A DNA stretch of 43,051 nt, taken from Perkinsus marinus ATCC 50983. Taxonomy: Eukaryota > Perkinsozoa > Perkinsida > Perkinsidae. Location: the NCBI RefSeq assembly GCF_000006405.1, contig NW_003214156.1:17536-60586 (forward strand), read 5' to 3'. Position numbers and translations under genes: made by a program. Position 1 is the stretch's first letter. The number at the start of each line of letters is the position of its first letter. Shown here piece by piece: positions 20,697-32,431 of this stretch. A model generated the notes under the pieces. The model was not told where the DNA came from and did not search any database. It worked only from the letters and a program-made list of their open reading frames with translations.

Positions 20697-21514
20697 TCAG
20701 TTAATGCCGAGTCTGAACAAGTCTGTATAATATGGATCCGTCAGCAAGGATTTCAGGCTGGGCAGCTTCTTCTCGAATGGCGGCAAGTCAGTGGTTAGAT
20801 TCGCAACAGCAGCAGCAGCAGACGATCCGCTCATGTTGAAAGCATAGCACTCCCAACCACGCGTCGTACCTGAGAGGTGCCAACTTCAACTACCAACAAG
20901 AATCTCTTTAGTTTGTGGACATCTTACCTTTGTAGACAAAACCAATTTTCTGATAGAGATCCGCTGCATGGGAATTTATATAGTCGACTCCTAGCAATGC
21001 GCCACGGACACTGGGCCACCCTAGTTTGAGCTGAACAAGGGTAATGTGTTGGTGGGGAGGACCATAAGAGGAGTTACGTATCCGAGAAAGTGTGTGATCA
21101 TTCGCGTTGCAACTCCCCTCCTTCTCCATCTCTCCTCGACATACACATTATCGATATATACCCATTTTGAGTGTCTTTGATAACTAGCTTCGCCATATGC
21201 CAAATACGCAACGACATTCTGTATGAACATCATAATGAGCGATAACGGCGAGTGTCATTGATTCCCACCTTGCCTTTTCTCGCTTCTGAGTCAACCGCTA
21301 CGAAGTAAGCAGCCCCAGGTAATTTCTTCGATTTTTTCCACTTGTCAGAAGGCAGTGACGGCCTGTATTCGAGAAATGAGGCATTTTTGCTAGGGACCGC
21401 GGTGTCCTGCTCAGGCTGGAAACAATTCAAACATTTCAACAGTCCCCGGCTTCTCCCAGCGACTGCAAGCCACGGCAATAACACTGCTACTAGGAGGTTT
21501 ACATGGTGTACCAT
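20697..21514 (-). CDS. GNAT acetyltransferase, copy 2, with signal peptide
   Basis: GNAT-fold N-acetyltransferase, paralogue of the gene at 17261-18126. Exons 21514-21269, 21218-21078, 21030-20928 and 20869-20697 give 220 residues. Introns are 50, 47 and 58 bp. Motif A is in WVYIDNVYVEERWRRRGVAT (R-R-R-G-V-A loop) and motif B in SHAADLYQKIGFVYKG. The N-terminus MVHHVNLLVAVLLPWLAVAG is a clear signal peptide, so the enzyme should enter the secretory pathway, unusual for a soluble GNAT. Exon 4 contains a run of five Ala codons followed by a Leu/Pro-rich tail with no resemblance to copy 1. Both genes share the FVAVD motif before the first intron. The substrate is unknown. Confidence 0.87.
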
Positions 21515-22207
21515 AGAGACAATCTGGAGCTAACGAGACAGCTGTAGCGGAGATACCCATATGGGAAATCCGTTGCGCTCGGAAGTGGGGAAGTTTTGAG
21601 CAGCGATTCCGGGCAGATGCGACATCCAATGTCAGCAAAGTTGATCAACAGCAGGAGTCCGTTCAAGGGCTCATTTTTCTTGAGTTTGAGTACTCGGAAA
21701 AGGTACATTCCGAACTTGGATGGAAAAATAGAATCAAGGGACAGTTTCATCCGACTTTTCTATTCGGGGAGTATGAATTCCGTCCATAATAGTAACATAC
21801 TCTGAGTTGGTTGTTAGAGATGGAGAATGAGACTCTCATCATGGCGAGAGACGGATCATCACGCATGATCCGGGACGACGCGACATGCCATATGATTTGT
21901 GCCTATAATGAGTGTGGAATTCACGCTGTGAGTTCATTCTGTTTTCGTGAGTGCAGAACTAGGGAGGTTTTCGAGCCTCGAAAACCTCCCGAAATTCGAG
22001 GGCAACCCGCCCGGCCACTTTTTATCGGAATTGCCTCTACCTTATTAGGTGCTCGATGATAAGACTACACAAGTTGTTGTTGTTGATGACGACTCCAATC
22101 GATCCCCCCCCCAGAGACTAGATTACTCGACAGCTCTACTGTTAGTGCTACGAATTTGATATGGAGATTAAATCATGTGGTTCACAGCAGCAATTATACA
22201 ACGACGA
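21515..22207. other. Intergenic region with a 29-nt palindrome
   Basis: No gene I can support. A minus-strand open frame at 21499-21750 overlaps the GNAT start and has no recognisable domain. Confidence 0.4.
21962..21990. repeat. Perfect 29-nt palindrome
   Basis: GGGAGGTTTTCGAG, one central C, then its exact reverse complement. The 14-bp arms are far beyond chance in this window. It lies between the 5' end of GNAT copy 2 and the 3' end of the GTPase gene. Confidence 0.95.
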
Positions 22208-23830
22208 CTAAGATCCGACAGAAGCAAGATACTGCACGTGCAGTTCTCTTTGTCTTCGTGGGATATCTTCGCTCACTCTCCTCAGCTCCTCCTCAACCTC
22301 CGCCCTCCCTCTAACAGACAGATTCGATACTTGATAGCGTCTCCACAGGAGCGAGGCAATGATAGCCAAGACGAGGCTCATGAGGAGCATACCAGCACAT
22401 ACACCATCCAATAGGGCACTTCGAGGCACCAGAGAGTATCCTGGATGAATACCAGGCATGGCTAGAGCGAAGACTAACGCAGTCACTGACGAGACTATAA
22501 CAGCTCCTCTATACAGCCTGTTCACTTTATCGGACAATTTTCTATTCTTCTTCCTAGCCATATCGTCCTCCTCAAGTCGCGAACGTATAGCCGCCTCGAC
22601 CAGGATGCAGTCTGACTGTAGCACGCTGAGAGAAGCTTGGACACGCCATTCTACACATTGCTTAACAGCGAGGGACACTTCTTCCAATCTGTTCACTCGG
22701 GAGGTTTTCGCTTCCCCTATGAAGATCGGCAACAGGTCGAATGCATGTATAACGCCCAGTCGAGACGTCAACGATTGTGTCACTTGATTCGAAACTTTGA
22801 GAAGATCGTCATCTGTTGGAACCGTGTCGACCTTTGTCAAACAGAACCTCATCTTAGACGGATACTTCTTGAAGAGACCACAGACCACTTCACATGTTAA
22901 ATTGCAAAGAGCTTGTCCAAGAGGGTCCAAGAAGACCAGAATCAAGTCAGCTCCTTACCAAAGAACTCAATTGCAGCAACAACATCATACGGGTACTCCA
23001 ATCCGCCATCAGCGAGGCCAGGAGTGTCTATAATGTCCAGCATTGATAGGAAAGGGGCCACCGCTTCGCTAGGGAGAACAGTTTTAGTGACAAGATGTGA
23101 TAGCATCCTCGGATCGCGGTCAATGAGGGACTTTAGATGGGGGTAGAGCAACATGGTGGATTCGCCATTGAGTTCACGTCCAGTTTGGCTGCCTGCAGTG
23201 ACTATAGTGAAGCCGGTGGTCTCCAATGCAGCGCCGACCTTCTGTACAGGGGCATCGACGAACCAGTTGATGAAGGTAGATTTGCCGGACGAGTGGTTGC
23301 CCATAACCATAACCTAACACCAATGTGAAGTATGAGAAGTACATACATGGTCAACTACATGTGTTGGTGATGACAACATAAAATTTCTGAAAAAATTTTG
23401 GGAAATTCTCACTAGTTTCTGTACACTTCTACCCGTGAACTCCTACAATTTCTGAGGACACTTCTGAACTCAGTTGAAGAACGCGAACATATATTTCAGC
23501 ACTGCTGATACGACAGGAGTGATCATCCGGCTCATGAACTGCTCATGCAAGCAGTCAACTTCTCGGTTTTTTCTCACTGTACGATGCTTATGTTGATTAT
23601 GAATATACTTATTCGTTGAATGATATCTAAACACTCCTTGCTAGATGATCTCATTAAACGATGACGATACGGCTTACCAAAGCTTTCTTCCGAATCCGCC
23701 GTAGGTCGCAACTATACTTCTCTCCGAGTGCGTTCAAATCAAAAGGAGGATCAGCATAGCACGCATGCACATCTTTCAGAAATGATACTGGCCCTCCACG
23801 ATTCAGAGGGTTTGATATGTCTACAACCAT
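22208..23830 (-). CDS. EHD/dynamin-like GTPase with C-terminal membrane hairpin
   Basis: Predicted membrane-remodelling GTPase of the dynamin superfamily. Exon 1 is 23830-23678; exon 2 runs 23313-22208 after a 364-bp intron that contains a family 2 repeat. Motifs: P-loop GNHSSGKS, switch-I TTGFTIV, G3 DIIDTPG, G4 TKVD. The spacing and the YDVVAAIEFFGKE-DLILVFLDP region follow the EHD pattern. After the G domain there is a helical part (EEDDMARKKNRKLSDKVNRL) and then two hydrophobic segments (AVIVSSVTALVFALAMPG and CAGMLLMSLVLAIIASLLW), followed by a basic helical tail. No EH domain follows. The total is about 415 residues. Near 22945 the reading frame changes by one base between FFGKE and DLILVF. 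No intron explains it, so it is an indel in the sequence or a disabled copy. A mitofusin-like arrangement is an alternative reading. Confidence 0.75.
23338..23510 (-). repeat. Intron-repeat family 2 in GTPase intron 1
   Basis: Minus-strand start near GCAGTGCTGAAATATATGTTC, end at CACCAACACATGTAGTTGAC. Sense to the gene. Confidence 0.75.
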
Positions 23831-24443
23831 AGTGGTGGTTCGAAGAAGAATACTCTGCTATGAAACGGAGCCATAGACACCACGGAATATGCGAGGGAAT
23901 GAAAAGTTTCCATCCCCTCGTACGTGCCCCTTGTCAGTGAACATTCCAAAATTTTCACTCCCAGGGAAGCGGATCCTACCGAGAAGAACGAAGTATCTTG
24001 GCGGAGGTTACCGCGCCCTGTGGACTATAGTACCTGGCGTGATAAACGAGCCAATTTTAACAGACTGAACTCCCGCTTGAATCTATGCGAGTCTTGACCA
24101 TTTCATCAGCGATACACAGTGTGTATTACACGCACTCCACCCGCAACAGTATGATCTTACAAAAGCTCGATTGAACTTTCAATACAGCAACTCTGGCACA
24201 ATCCCCGTGATCATGGATAAAGCACAGATTTTAACCCACACAGAACGGACAGAGATGGTTACACAAAGAATAGATATAAGGATTACTGGTGGTGGATTCA
24301 TTCAGCGAAGAGCAGCTCTCTGAGAGCTGCATTGACTGACTCAACTACTAGACAATGAGCGACGGTAGAAGGAGCATCTACCACTTCATGATAACCAATT
24401 GGTGTATTTAGCATAGATTCTGATGAAAAAAGTGCAATCTACC
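23831..24443. other. Interval upstream of the GTPase gene
   Basis: No supported gene. It contains a 19-nt palindrome at 24312-24330 (GCAGCTCTC, T, GAGAGCTGC), which might belong to the end of the adjacent hAT relic. Confidence 0.4.
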
Positions 24444-26050
24444 CTAATTTGCTGCGACTCCGCTGACTGTGATGATGGTGATGTCTATCCGATCTCCACC
24501 CTGAAGACGACAGAGGGCTAGGGGACGACCTAAACAGGAATAAGTCAACCGTGAGTCAAGAGCCAAGACGGCCGCTGTGAGTTCGGTATCACTAATGAGT
24601 ACCACGGTGAGTTCGAGGCACAACTCGGATTTTCGAGTACACGGCGGTCGGCTATGTTGGAAATTACTCAATACATAGTCGATCCATACGAAGCCCGACA
24701 AGACTCGAGTCCATGTGGAACAGAGTTATGAACCAGTCTTGAAATATACGATCGAAACTCTCCATCTCTAGGGTCCTGATTCGGGATTCCTAGAAATGGG
24801 AATCATTGATGGGACAACCAAAACACACGTACGGTGAGCATAGGAAACTAGGCTATATCGTTCCTCAGAAACTCAACAGGATTACGTGAAGGAAGTACGA
24901 AGGGTCGACTGCCGACTCTCTGCTGTCCCGTCATGGGATTCCTGTGCCATCTTCACGATGTCACGTAATGCCGGCTTGGTATCCCGAGCTGTTCAGGTTG
25001 CTGATAAGCCTCTCATGAGAGCATTCACGCCCTTATTTGCAAAGTTTTTGGATCTCGTCATTAGTTCACCTCCATTAGCTTCGCTTCAAGACAACGATCC
25101 GATCTAGCCCTGATCCCTCTTGGCCAGAATGTATGTCATGCCGTCCCAAGACTTCAGCATGGTTTGGAGCATCATCAAGGTGGCGTTCCAGCGAGTCTCG
25201 TTTCGGGGATTCAAGCTGATGATAGAGTCTGTCGCTTCCTTGAAACTATCGATCGCGATTCAAACTCCAACATTTGCCTTGTATTACGTCAACTAGTAAA
25301 AGAAGATATAATGTTAGTGAAGAACCGTTGACGAGGATGTTGTACCGGCTGAAACTAGCAATAACAGAGCAAGAGAGATTATCTAATTTAGCAAGGACTT
25401 CACTTGGACTGAGGAAGTAATATCAGTGGTACTACTAATCATGATAGCCAGAGCCCAGAGCATGGCGGCGATGACAAGCAGAGTAGTAGGTCAGCTCAGC
25501 TCGTTGCGTTGCCTCTACCATCCTCGACTATCCAGAAATAGAGACGTCTATCCAGCAATACGAGACTTCACCCGGTAATTGGGTGTAAGGCGGCCGGAAC
25601 ACTAGAAGTTGAAGGAGCAAGCGATTATCACTCCAATGCCAATGAATGTATGGCTACATGTGATCAAGGCCAATGTGTTCGCCAGGATTCGACGTTGTTC
25701 ATGATCAACGGCCGAGTCAGCTGAGCTGACGTGCAGTTTCCCGTTATGCACTGGAACTGAATAATCCATCGGCCAGCAAAGTGGTCATAGTGAGGGAAAA
25801 ACCGAGCTTAAAATCTTGCAGTGTAAGTTACAAGCATGAAAGTCCTATAGAGCACGATAATACTGAACTGCAACAAAATCTGCTGCAATTCATCGCTTCG
25901 TAAGGTCCATGCCTTTTTCCGGTCCACGATGAGCAGACCATCGCAAGATTGAGACCGTACGATATGCAGCCTTTACACCAGACGCTTCTGATGCAGTGTC
26001 ATCAGCCTCTCTGAGAGACTCTCATCATCACACCGAGCAATATCGATGTG
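24444..26050 (-). mobile_element. Decayed hAT-family DNA transposon
   Basis: Pieces of a hAT transposase appear in order on the minus strand: a degenerate CxxH-LNLA-like block (GCISYGLNLAMV, near 25955), the diagnostic RW motif block ETRWNATLMMLQTMLKSWDG (25104-25238), and a later LTAAVLALDSRL block resembling the ALDPR motif (24444-24701). Stops and frame changes separate them, so the copy is dead. An 8-bp target duplication and terminal inverted repeats were not found by eye, so the ends are approximate. Confidence 0.6.
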
Positions 26051-27062
26051 GTTGATCGAGGGTCCAAGGCCTTCGAAATATCCCCCAGGCGAGAAAAATT
26101 ATACAACTTTCTTAGCACCGATTTTATAATCTTCCAGAAAAGCCAATACGTGCCCGACCCTTACAATGTCCTGCTGTCCCCGAATGGGCGACATGTCCCT
26201 CATGCTCGTTAGCCTCCAGCTACTGCACGCAGAGATATCGGACTGCTGGGATCGACAACTGACAGAGACCATTTGATAAATCTTCGCCAGGACACCCTGA
26301 TCTGAGCTGCGGATCTACCTAAGGTACAGAAGGCTTCTCCATTGAATCGCACAAGGTTGCGAACCTGCATGTCGACAACCTCGAATACAATGTGAGTAAC
26401 CCTGGAGAGAACACAAGAAATAACATAAAACTATTTCAGTGCCATAGTCATATAATACACTATGTGCAAGCGTATTCATATAATTAATACTATTAACACC
26501 GTTTCCACCCTCGATCGACGCGAAATACATATTGCTGCAATACTATTGCATAAAGGGCTCTGCGCACGAAAATGGATATTTGGACCGGAGCGCTTGCCGC
26601 AACGCTGAGAGGTAAAAAGCACAGAGAAAAAGCCCTGATGCTGTGTGAAAAATTCTCTTCAAGAATTCTTCACAGTTCCCTAGCTCGGAGCATAGCTTTT
26701 CACACTACCTAGCTGAGCTCAGTGGAATTTTTATTGGGCTCAGCTGGACAGTCTGAAAATCCACGGAAATGAATGATTCAAATTCACCAAAATCTAGGTC
26801 AGCAATCCCATATACGCCTGAGGACTCTCGATAGCATTCTTCATACTAGACAACTACTTAGCGGGCACTTTTTCATCAAAACGATCGAGGCACCCTCTAA
26901 TATCCTCAAACCGAACGTTGCTTGAACTGTAGACACTAGTTACTAAATTCTCAAGTTTTCTTCGACCCTCAGATTTGTGAATATACGCAATGCACAACAA
27001 CAATCACATCAGAAACACATTGCGGAAATCATGTTTGTTCTTCAACCGTTCTCAGGCTGCTG
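26051..27062. other. Interval with one possible exon
   Basis: Mostly non-coding. On the minus strand 26401-26319 is flanked by splice consensus (CTCTCCAG before, GTAGAT after) and reads VTHIVFEVVDMQVRNLVRFN and onward, which looks protein-like but matches nothing I know. It also carries a near-palindrome around 26650-26690 (AATTCTCTTCAAGAATTCTT). Confidence 0.3.
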
Positions 27063-30000
27063 TTACTGCTGCAACAAAGCTTCCTTCACCAGAGTACGTA
27101 AGAATATGCACTCATCTTCAGGTGTTCTATTCCTCCTCCTCCATGTCCTGAAAACCAAGGAGTTGGCATTGATAGGAAAATATACATACCAATATTCGAT
27201 GGCGATACTCTTGCAGTTATGATGTTGTCTCAAATGCCGGTGTTTCATAAACCTAAACAAAGAAGCCTTCGTTCAGGCACACTATGACCATATGACAAGC
27301 TTCTGTAGTGAAGTGGTACGAATCGTCTCCACCATGCCCTAGGTTCCGAGATCGATCCCCGGTGGAAGCATCTTACAATGGAGTCGGCTTCTTAAGAGTA
27401 TCAATTTCAATCACCAACTTCGTTTCCTCATCAAAGAAGTCAACAACATATCCCCCTAAATACAATCACTAATCCACTTACCGCACAGAAAACCCATTTT
27501 CCCACCGATTTTCTTGTTCCTCACAATATTCAACCGAACGTCGAGCCCACGGGCACCCTTAAGAGCTTCCAAAGCATCAAGCACCTCGAAATGCAGTCGA
27601 GACTTCTCACTTCTGAATCAGAGACACACTGCAAATCCTCTACTACCAATCCCGCACAGGTTCGATCCCAACCCACAGCATACATCACTCACCTTTCAAT
27701 TTCCATTCTCTGCGCTTCTGCGAATGCCAACTGCCACGCCTCTGGAGCCTCAACACCCTTCCCTTCCAGCACAAGAGCCCTATCAACCTATCACACCAGA
27801 ATCAACAACCAACTGTGGCGATCTGAACTCAGTTGTGTTATTTCTATTAATATCTATACCACGATTTGCGCTAATCCTTATTGAGCTCAGAAGTGTTATG
27901 TCAACGCAACCACATTTTTGCGTATGGGCCTGCTTGTCGCCCTTGCTTCCCTCGGTTGCGACACCCCCTTACCAAAACTCATTGAATAACCTACTTCGAT
28001 CATTTTTGCCAGTATGTCCCTGTTCCTGGGAGGTTGACATCCATAAATCTCTCCGGCGATATCTTGCAGCAAATCTGAGCATAACATAGAGATTCACTAC
28101 GGTACGGTAGGAATACGGGGCATGGCGAAACCGTGTAATACGTTACAGTACGGCATTACGGTCAACCCCAATTAGCATTTTTTAGCATCACAAACACCAT
28201 GATAAAAAATACTAGCACAACAGCGCGTATACGCTCTACATGCTACCAGAAAATAACATTATTTTGTACCACTAACTTCAGTAACATCAACGAAAGCCGC
28301 ATGGAATCGGATAATCTGCTCCTGCGATTGCGATTCCTGTTATACTCTAACATACGATATGAAAAAGACAAAACTGTATTGAACATGTTATTGGAAAGCT
28401 ATTTAATATTCTTTATTTCTTAATTTGGTATAAATCTAATACGGAATAAAATGAACGAGTAATAACAGGATAGAATTACACCCTAATATAAGAAATTCTT
28501 CAATGGGAAAACACAGCGAGGAAACATACGTAGACTAGCAGTAATCGTATGAGCAGGTTCATCCGTAAATATCAAGTTGATTTCTAATACAAGTCCCGGG
28601 TTGATAAAACGCTCAAATGTGATGTACTGTTCAAACCACGCCACATTATATCTCACTATATCCAGCAAAAAAGCAACTCCCAGGGATAGAACCTGCGTCA
28701 CCTGATTGAGCAGCTTGACAAGCACACATACCCCACGCCATGTCCACCAAAGAGCTCAACTGAATCCCTCCATAATTCCCCCGTTTTTCGCGCATCTGTG
28801 AAAAAATAACACAGCCAAAAACGCTGGTCTCAACCCACCTCCGAGTAATAACTCACTAAATTTAGCCAAAGCTCTTCGTTTATATTATATTCGTTCGATA
28901 CCAAAACAAAGACAACTTCACTGACCTGACAAGAAAATACTTCGTCAAGGCAAGTTGACCAACGCCCCCCTATATGAAAAATGGAGACATTTATGAAGCA
29001 AGGGGCGAGACAATCTATTTTCTATAGAATATATTCTATATTATTCAATCTAATTAATAACAATAACTCACGAGAAATTATTCCTAANNNNNNNNNNNNN
29101 NNNNNNNNNNNNNNNNNNNNNNNNNNNNNNNNNNNNNNNNNNNNNNNNNNNNNNNNNNNNNNNNNNNNNNNNNNNNNNNNNNNNNNNATTGTACTTAATA
29201 CCATTATACCCATATATCGCCTCTCCGCGTTTTAGTAACTATAAGTAACTAAGTGCGCCTAAGGACCGCCCCCCACAAAACTTCCTGGAGAGAATGATAC
29301 ATACATCAATACTGAAAATTCAATCATCGAATACACTCATAATGCTGATACACTAAAAATCGCTTAAATTCTGAATTCTTCACTTTGACATACCAAGGAG
29401 TATTAATGTGTCCGTTCATCAATATCTCTACCCAGTCTTGAAATACATTTTCGCTTTCCTCAGCCGAACTTGAGACTTCCCTCACCAATTACAGCATCCG
29501 GCTAGAAGTCGTACAGAAATCAATGATAATTTCGCAAAATTTTCTCAGATTTTCCATATTGTCACCAACACATGTGCATATTTTCCAACACCACTTCTGT
29601 CTCCTCCGAATACCATAATACTTCCGAATACCACAAAACCGGTATGAATAAACACTCACCCGTCTGGGCGTTCTCAGAGACTCTCTCAGATCTCCTAACG
29701 CCTCCATTATTCCATTAATTTGCACAGTTGACAAAAACCTAAAGTGATCATACTACTACATATCTTTCCCTACCCACCCGTACTACCTAAGTTTAGACAA
29801 ACTCTTGAGAATTTTCACCAATTGACTTGGAGTAAACTGTGGTAGCTGATCATGCGACAAAGCCGCGACTCGTCTCAGCAGCAGTCCTCTGAAAAAAACA
29901 ACCTGATTTGTGATTTTGTGAAGATAGTTTGTTTCTATTCCGCATTTTACAACAGCCATATAATTTTTTCAGCCTGGCATTTGATAATTTTCACATTACT

Positions 30001-32335
30001 TATCAAGTTCATCCTCATAGTATCATCAACACTCTTACCTAGCCAAACCAAGACTGGCAAACACTTCCAGAGTCTTCACTAAATCTTCAGCAGTGAATCT
30101 GCGGTGAACCAGAATCCATTTCGGAATTTTTCCACATTTTCAAAACATTTTCTCATAAAAATGTCATCATTTTCCCTACTGTTATCTCCTAAATTCACAC
30201 GAGTTCAACCAAAACGGCGTACCGGTCAACTTCGTCGGTCAAGCGTTCGACAACATTCTCAGTTAGTTCTCGATCGTGAACACCCCAACGCCTATGTGCC
30301 TCCAATATACAGCATAACTCTGATGGTGAGAACTCCTGAGGAGCATCAATATCATATATAGTGAGATGGAATGAAATCGATTCCAAACTAGCAAACTAGT
30401 GATATATACATGTGAGCTGAATTCGCAACTATATCCTAATTGGAATCGCATGAAGTCTATCAAGCTGTGCATCATCCGTCATCGTTTTCATATGTAAAAT
30501 ATCAAAATTACAATTCCCAAGTAGAACAGGGTCTCCTTTGATTTTCATTTAGCCAAGTTGTTACAATATAATGGAGTTTCACAACCCCTTTTACGTTAAG
30601 TGGCGTAAAACTCGGTGAAAAATGCGAAATTCACGGTGATATGCAGTAGTCGTGAAATATGTTTTTCACTAGTGATTTTCATATCACTAGGGTGGTGAAA
30701 CTCCAATAAAAATTAATCTAATCTTTACCGATAAGTATACATAATATCTATAATGGTACTTTTACTATCATCATTTAATCAAAAATGTAACATGATTTCT
30801 CAAATCAGCAGAAATGAGCAACAAACCTCATTAGAGTGAACTGAATCATACCAAAAAATCATCGACACCCATTATTTTCCGACTACTACTGTTTTAAAGT
30901 GAACAGAGCATATACTGCAACAGATGTCACTTCGTTAGGTAAATTGTTCTCTAATAACATTTATAATGGTTATTATAACGGTTTTTATAACGGCGACCCA
31001 GAGAAAAAGGTATCCATAAAAAAATACGAAAATCCTCAGTAAAATCAGATTCCTAATTCTCCGCGTTAGGTCGGCAGACTCAGCCCCTTCCTCACGAAGC
31101 CCTCATCTCGAGTAACCACCAAGTGCTAGTCTGTGCACATTTGAAAATTTCAAGAGAATTTCTTTATGGCTTCTGAAAATTTTTCCCCGATCACATATAA
31201 ATTCCCATAGTACACAATAACACTCCTGAGCATAGCCGATGAAAGCCCGAGAGAATATGCACATGGTCAACCACATCTGTTGGTGACAATATGGAAATTC
31301 TGAGAGGAAGTTCTCCTTAGTTTTCTGTTCACTTTCATTCGTGTGTACTTCTCAACATAGCTGAGGAAAGCGAATATATCTCACATAGACTCACTTCAAT
31401 TTGTGAGAGCGTATCCTCCTTCACCATCTCGATAAGCGTAGGATCCCTCGAGCCTCGACACGCCAACGCCAATGCTATCCTCGCCAAACCCGCAGGCCTG
31501 ATCCCGCACAGATTCGATTCCCACCATCGACACTTTAACACACCATTTATTACTTAAATTCATCCCTTCTCTTTACCATAATTTCTGTTATTTTCCTACA
31601 CACCTCCGAAACCTCCGGTGTTGAAGGCCCCGGTAATGCACTCAGTGCGCTAGCCATCTCCACTAATGATCCGCTATCGAGCTCCTGACCAAACAACACT
31701 AAAAGAATCTCAGCTTCATCGAGTGGCAAGTGCCTCTTTATTCGATGAAGTTTCATCATTCCCAATGACAAGTTTGCATCGTAAGCAACGATCCCACGAT
31801 ACCAAAGCTCAGTGCTGCAAAACATGTTCTCGCTTTCCTCAGCTGCTGAGCTCAATAGTTTCCTCAATGATTATAGGAGTTCATATACGAAACCAGAGAA
31901 TATATACGATCGCGGACAGAAACTAAGGGAAATTCAATAAAATTTCCTCAGAGTTTTGATATTGTCACCAACGCTTGCGGAAGTGCAAATTTTACCACGT
32001 TGCCACAGCTAGCGAGGTCAAGGACAAATTAATAGCATTACTCGGAAGTTATCTCACACATATAATCGTCGGTGTCCACTACCCAACCCCTCCATTGACC
32101 GGTTATACCATTATACGTTATCGTGACGTTTTTCATCGGGTAAAAACAACCATTCCCAACCTACTCCAATCCGAGCCCCCACAGTCGCCATGAGCCTCTT
32201 GAAACGTTCGTCTCCATAAACTACCCCAGCCTGAGACTTCCGCATACCCCCTCCGAGCTCTTGCACTGTCGCTTGCAAGCCACTGCTATCCATATCAGCA
32301 TGCGAGTTGAAGTACGCTAATGCTGCTTCTACTAC
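27063..32335 (-). CDS. RAP-domain protein, at least 12 exons, 5' end not found
   Basis: Likely an organelle RNA-binding protein of the helical-repeat plus RAP class common in alveolates. Exons on the minus strand: 32335-32165, 31807-31554, 31497-31395, 30335-30223, 29738-29660, 28795-28702, 28074-27995, 27787-27693, 27612-27482, 27455-27377, 27252-27190 and 27147-27063. All phases agree and give 448 residues before the stop. The first half has helical repeat segments (EAEILLVLFGQELDSGSLVE, LARIALALACRGSRDPTLIE, FSPSELCCILEAHRRWGV). The last five exons form the RAP domain: GGYVVDFFDEETKLVIEID, then MKHRHLRQ and the KSIAIEYWTW strand typical of its end. Intron sizes range from 26 to 1059 bp; the long ones hold repeats and the second assembly gap. 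The initiator Met should lie upstream of 32335. The acceptors of the first two exons are the least certain. Confidence 0.75.
27299..27370 (+). ncRNA. tRNA-like element (probable pseudo-tRNA)
   Basis: The ends GCTTCTG (27299-27305) and TGGAAGC (27363-27369) pair as a 7-bp acceptor stem with two G-U pairs. The T arm CCGAG-ATCGATC-CCCGG (27346-27362) has four of five pairs, and TA at positions 8-9 and an AGTGGTA D-loop are present. The anticodon stem does not pair, so no identity is assigned. It lies antisense in a 124-bp intron of the RAP gene. Likely a dead tRNA copy or tRNA-derived repeat. Confidence 0.35.
29088..29187. other. Assembly gap (100 N)
   Basis: Exactly 100 N, inside a long intron of the RAP gene. 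Confidence 0.99.
29500..29592 (+). repeat. Intron-repeat family 2, antisense in RAP gene
   Basis: GTACAGAAATCAATGATAAT to CACCAACACATGTGCATATT; a partial copy in a RAP intron, opposite to the gene. Confidence 0.65.
30570..30707 (+). repeat. MITE family 1, intact copy
   Basis: AATGGAGTTTCACAACC at the left and GGTGGTGAAACTCCAAT at the right make clear inverted ends. It is about 138 bp and lies in a RAP intron. Confidence 0.82.
31240..31380 (-). repeat. Intron-repeat family 2, sense in RAP gene
   Basis: Reverse copy from AATATGCACATGGTCAACCA to GAGGAAAGCGAATATATC, adjacent to the exon that ends at 31395. Confidence 0.7.
31820..31990 (+). repeat. Intron-repeat family 2, antisense in RAP gene
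   Basis: AAAACATGTTCTCGCTTTCC to GATATTGTCACCAACGCTTG. Its left end is immediately next to a RAP exon acceptor. Confidence 0.65.
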
Positions 32336-32365
32336 CTACTACCAACAAGACATATATAGCAACCC

Positions 32366-32404
<39 letters not shown>

Positions 32405-32431
32405 TTACTACTACTACTACTACTACTACTA
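32366..32431 (+). repeat. (ACT)n triplet microsatellite
   Basis: About 22 ACT units with one ATT interruption. In the RAP gene direction it is an AGT tract just upstream of the first exon found. Confidence 0.97.

Noticed and set aside
27514-28089. 191-residue plus-strand ORF
   Set aside because: It lies over four minus-strand RAP exons that fit in phase and show a recognisable domain; the plus frame has no motif.
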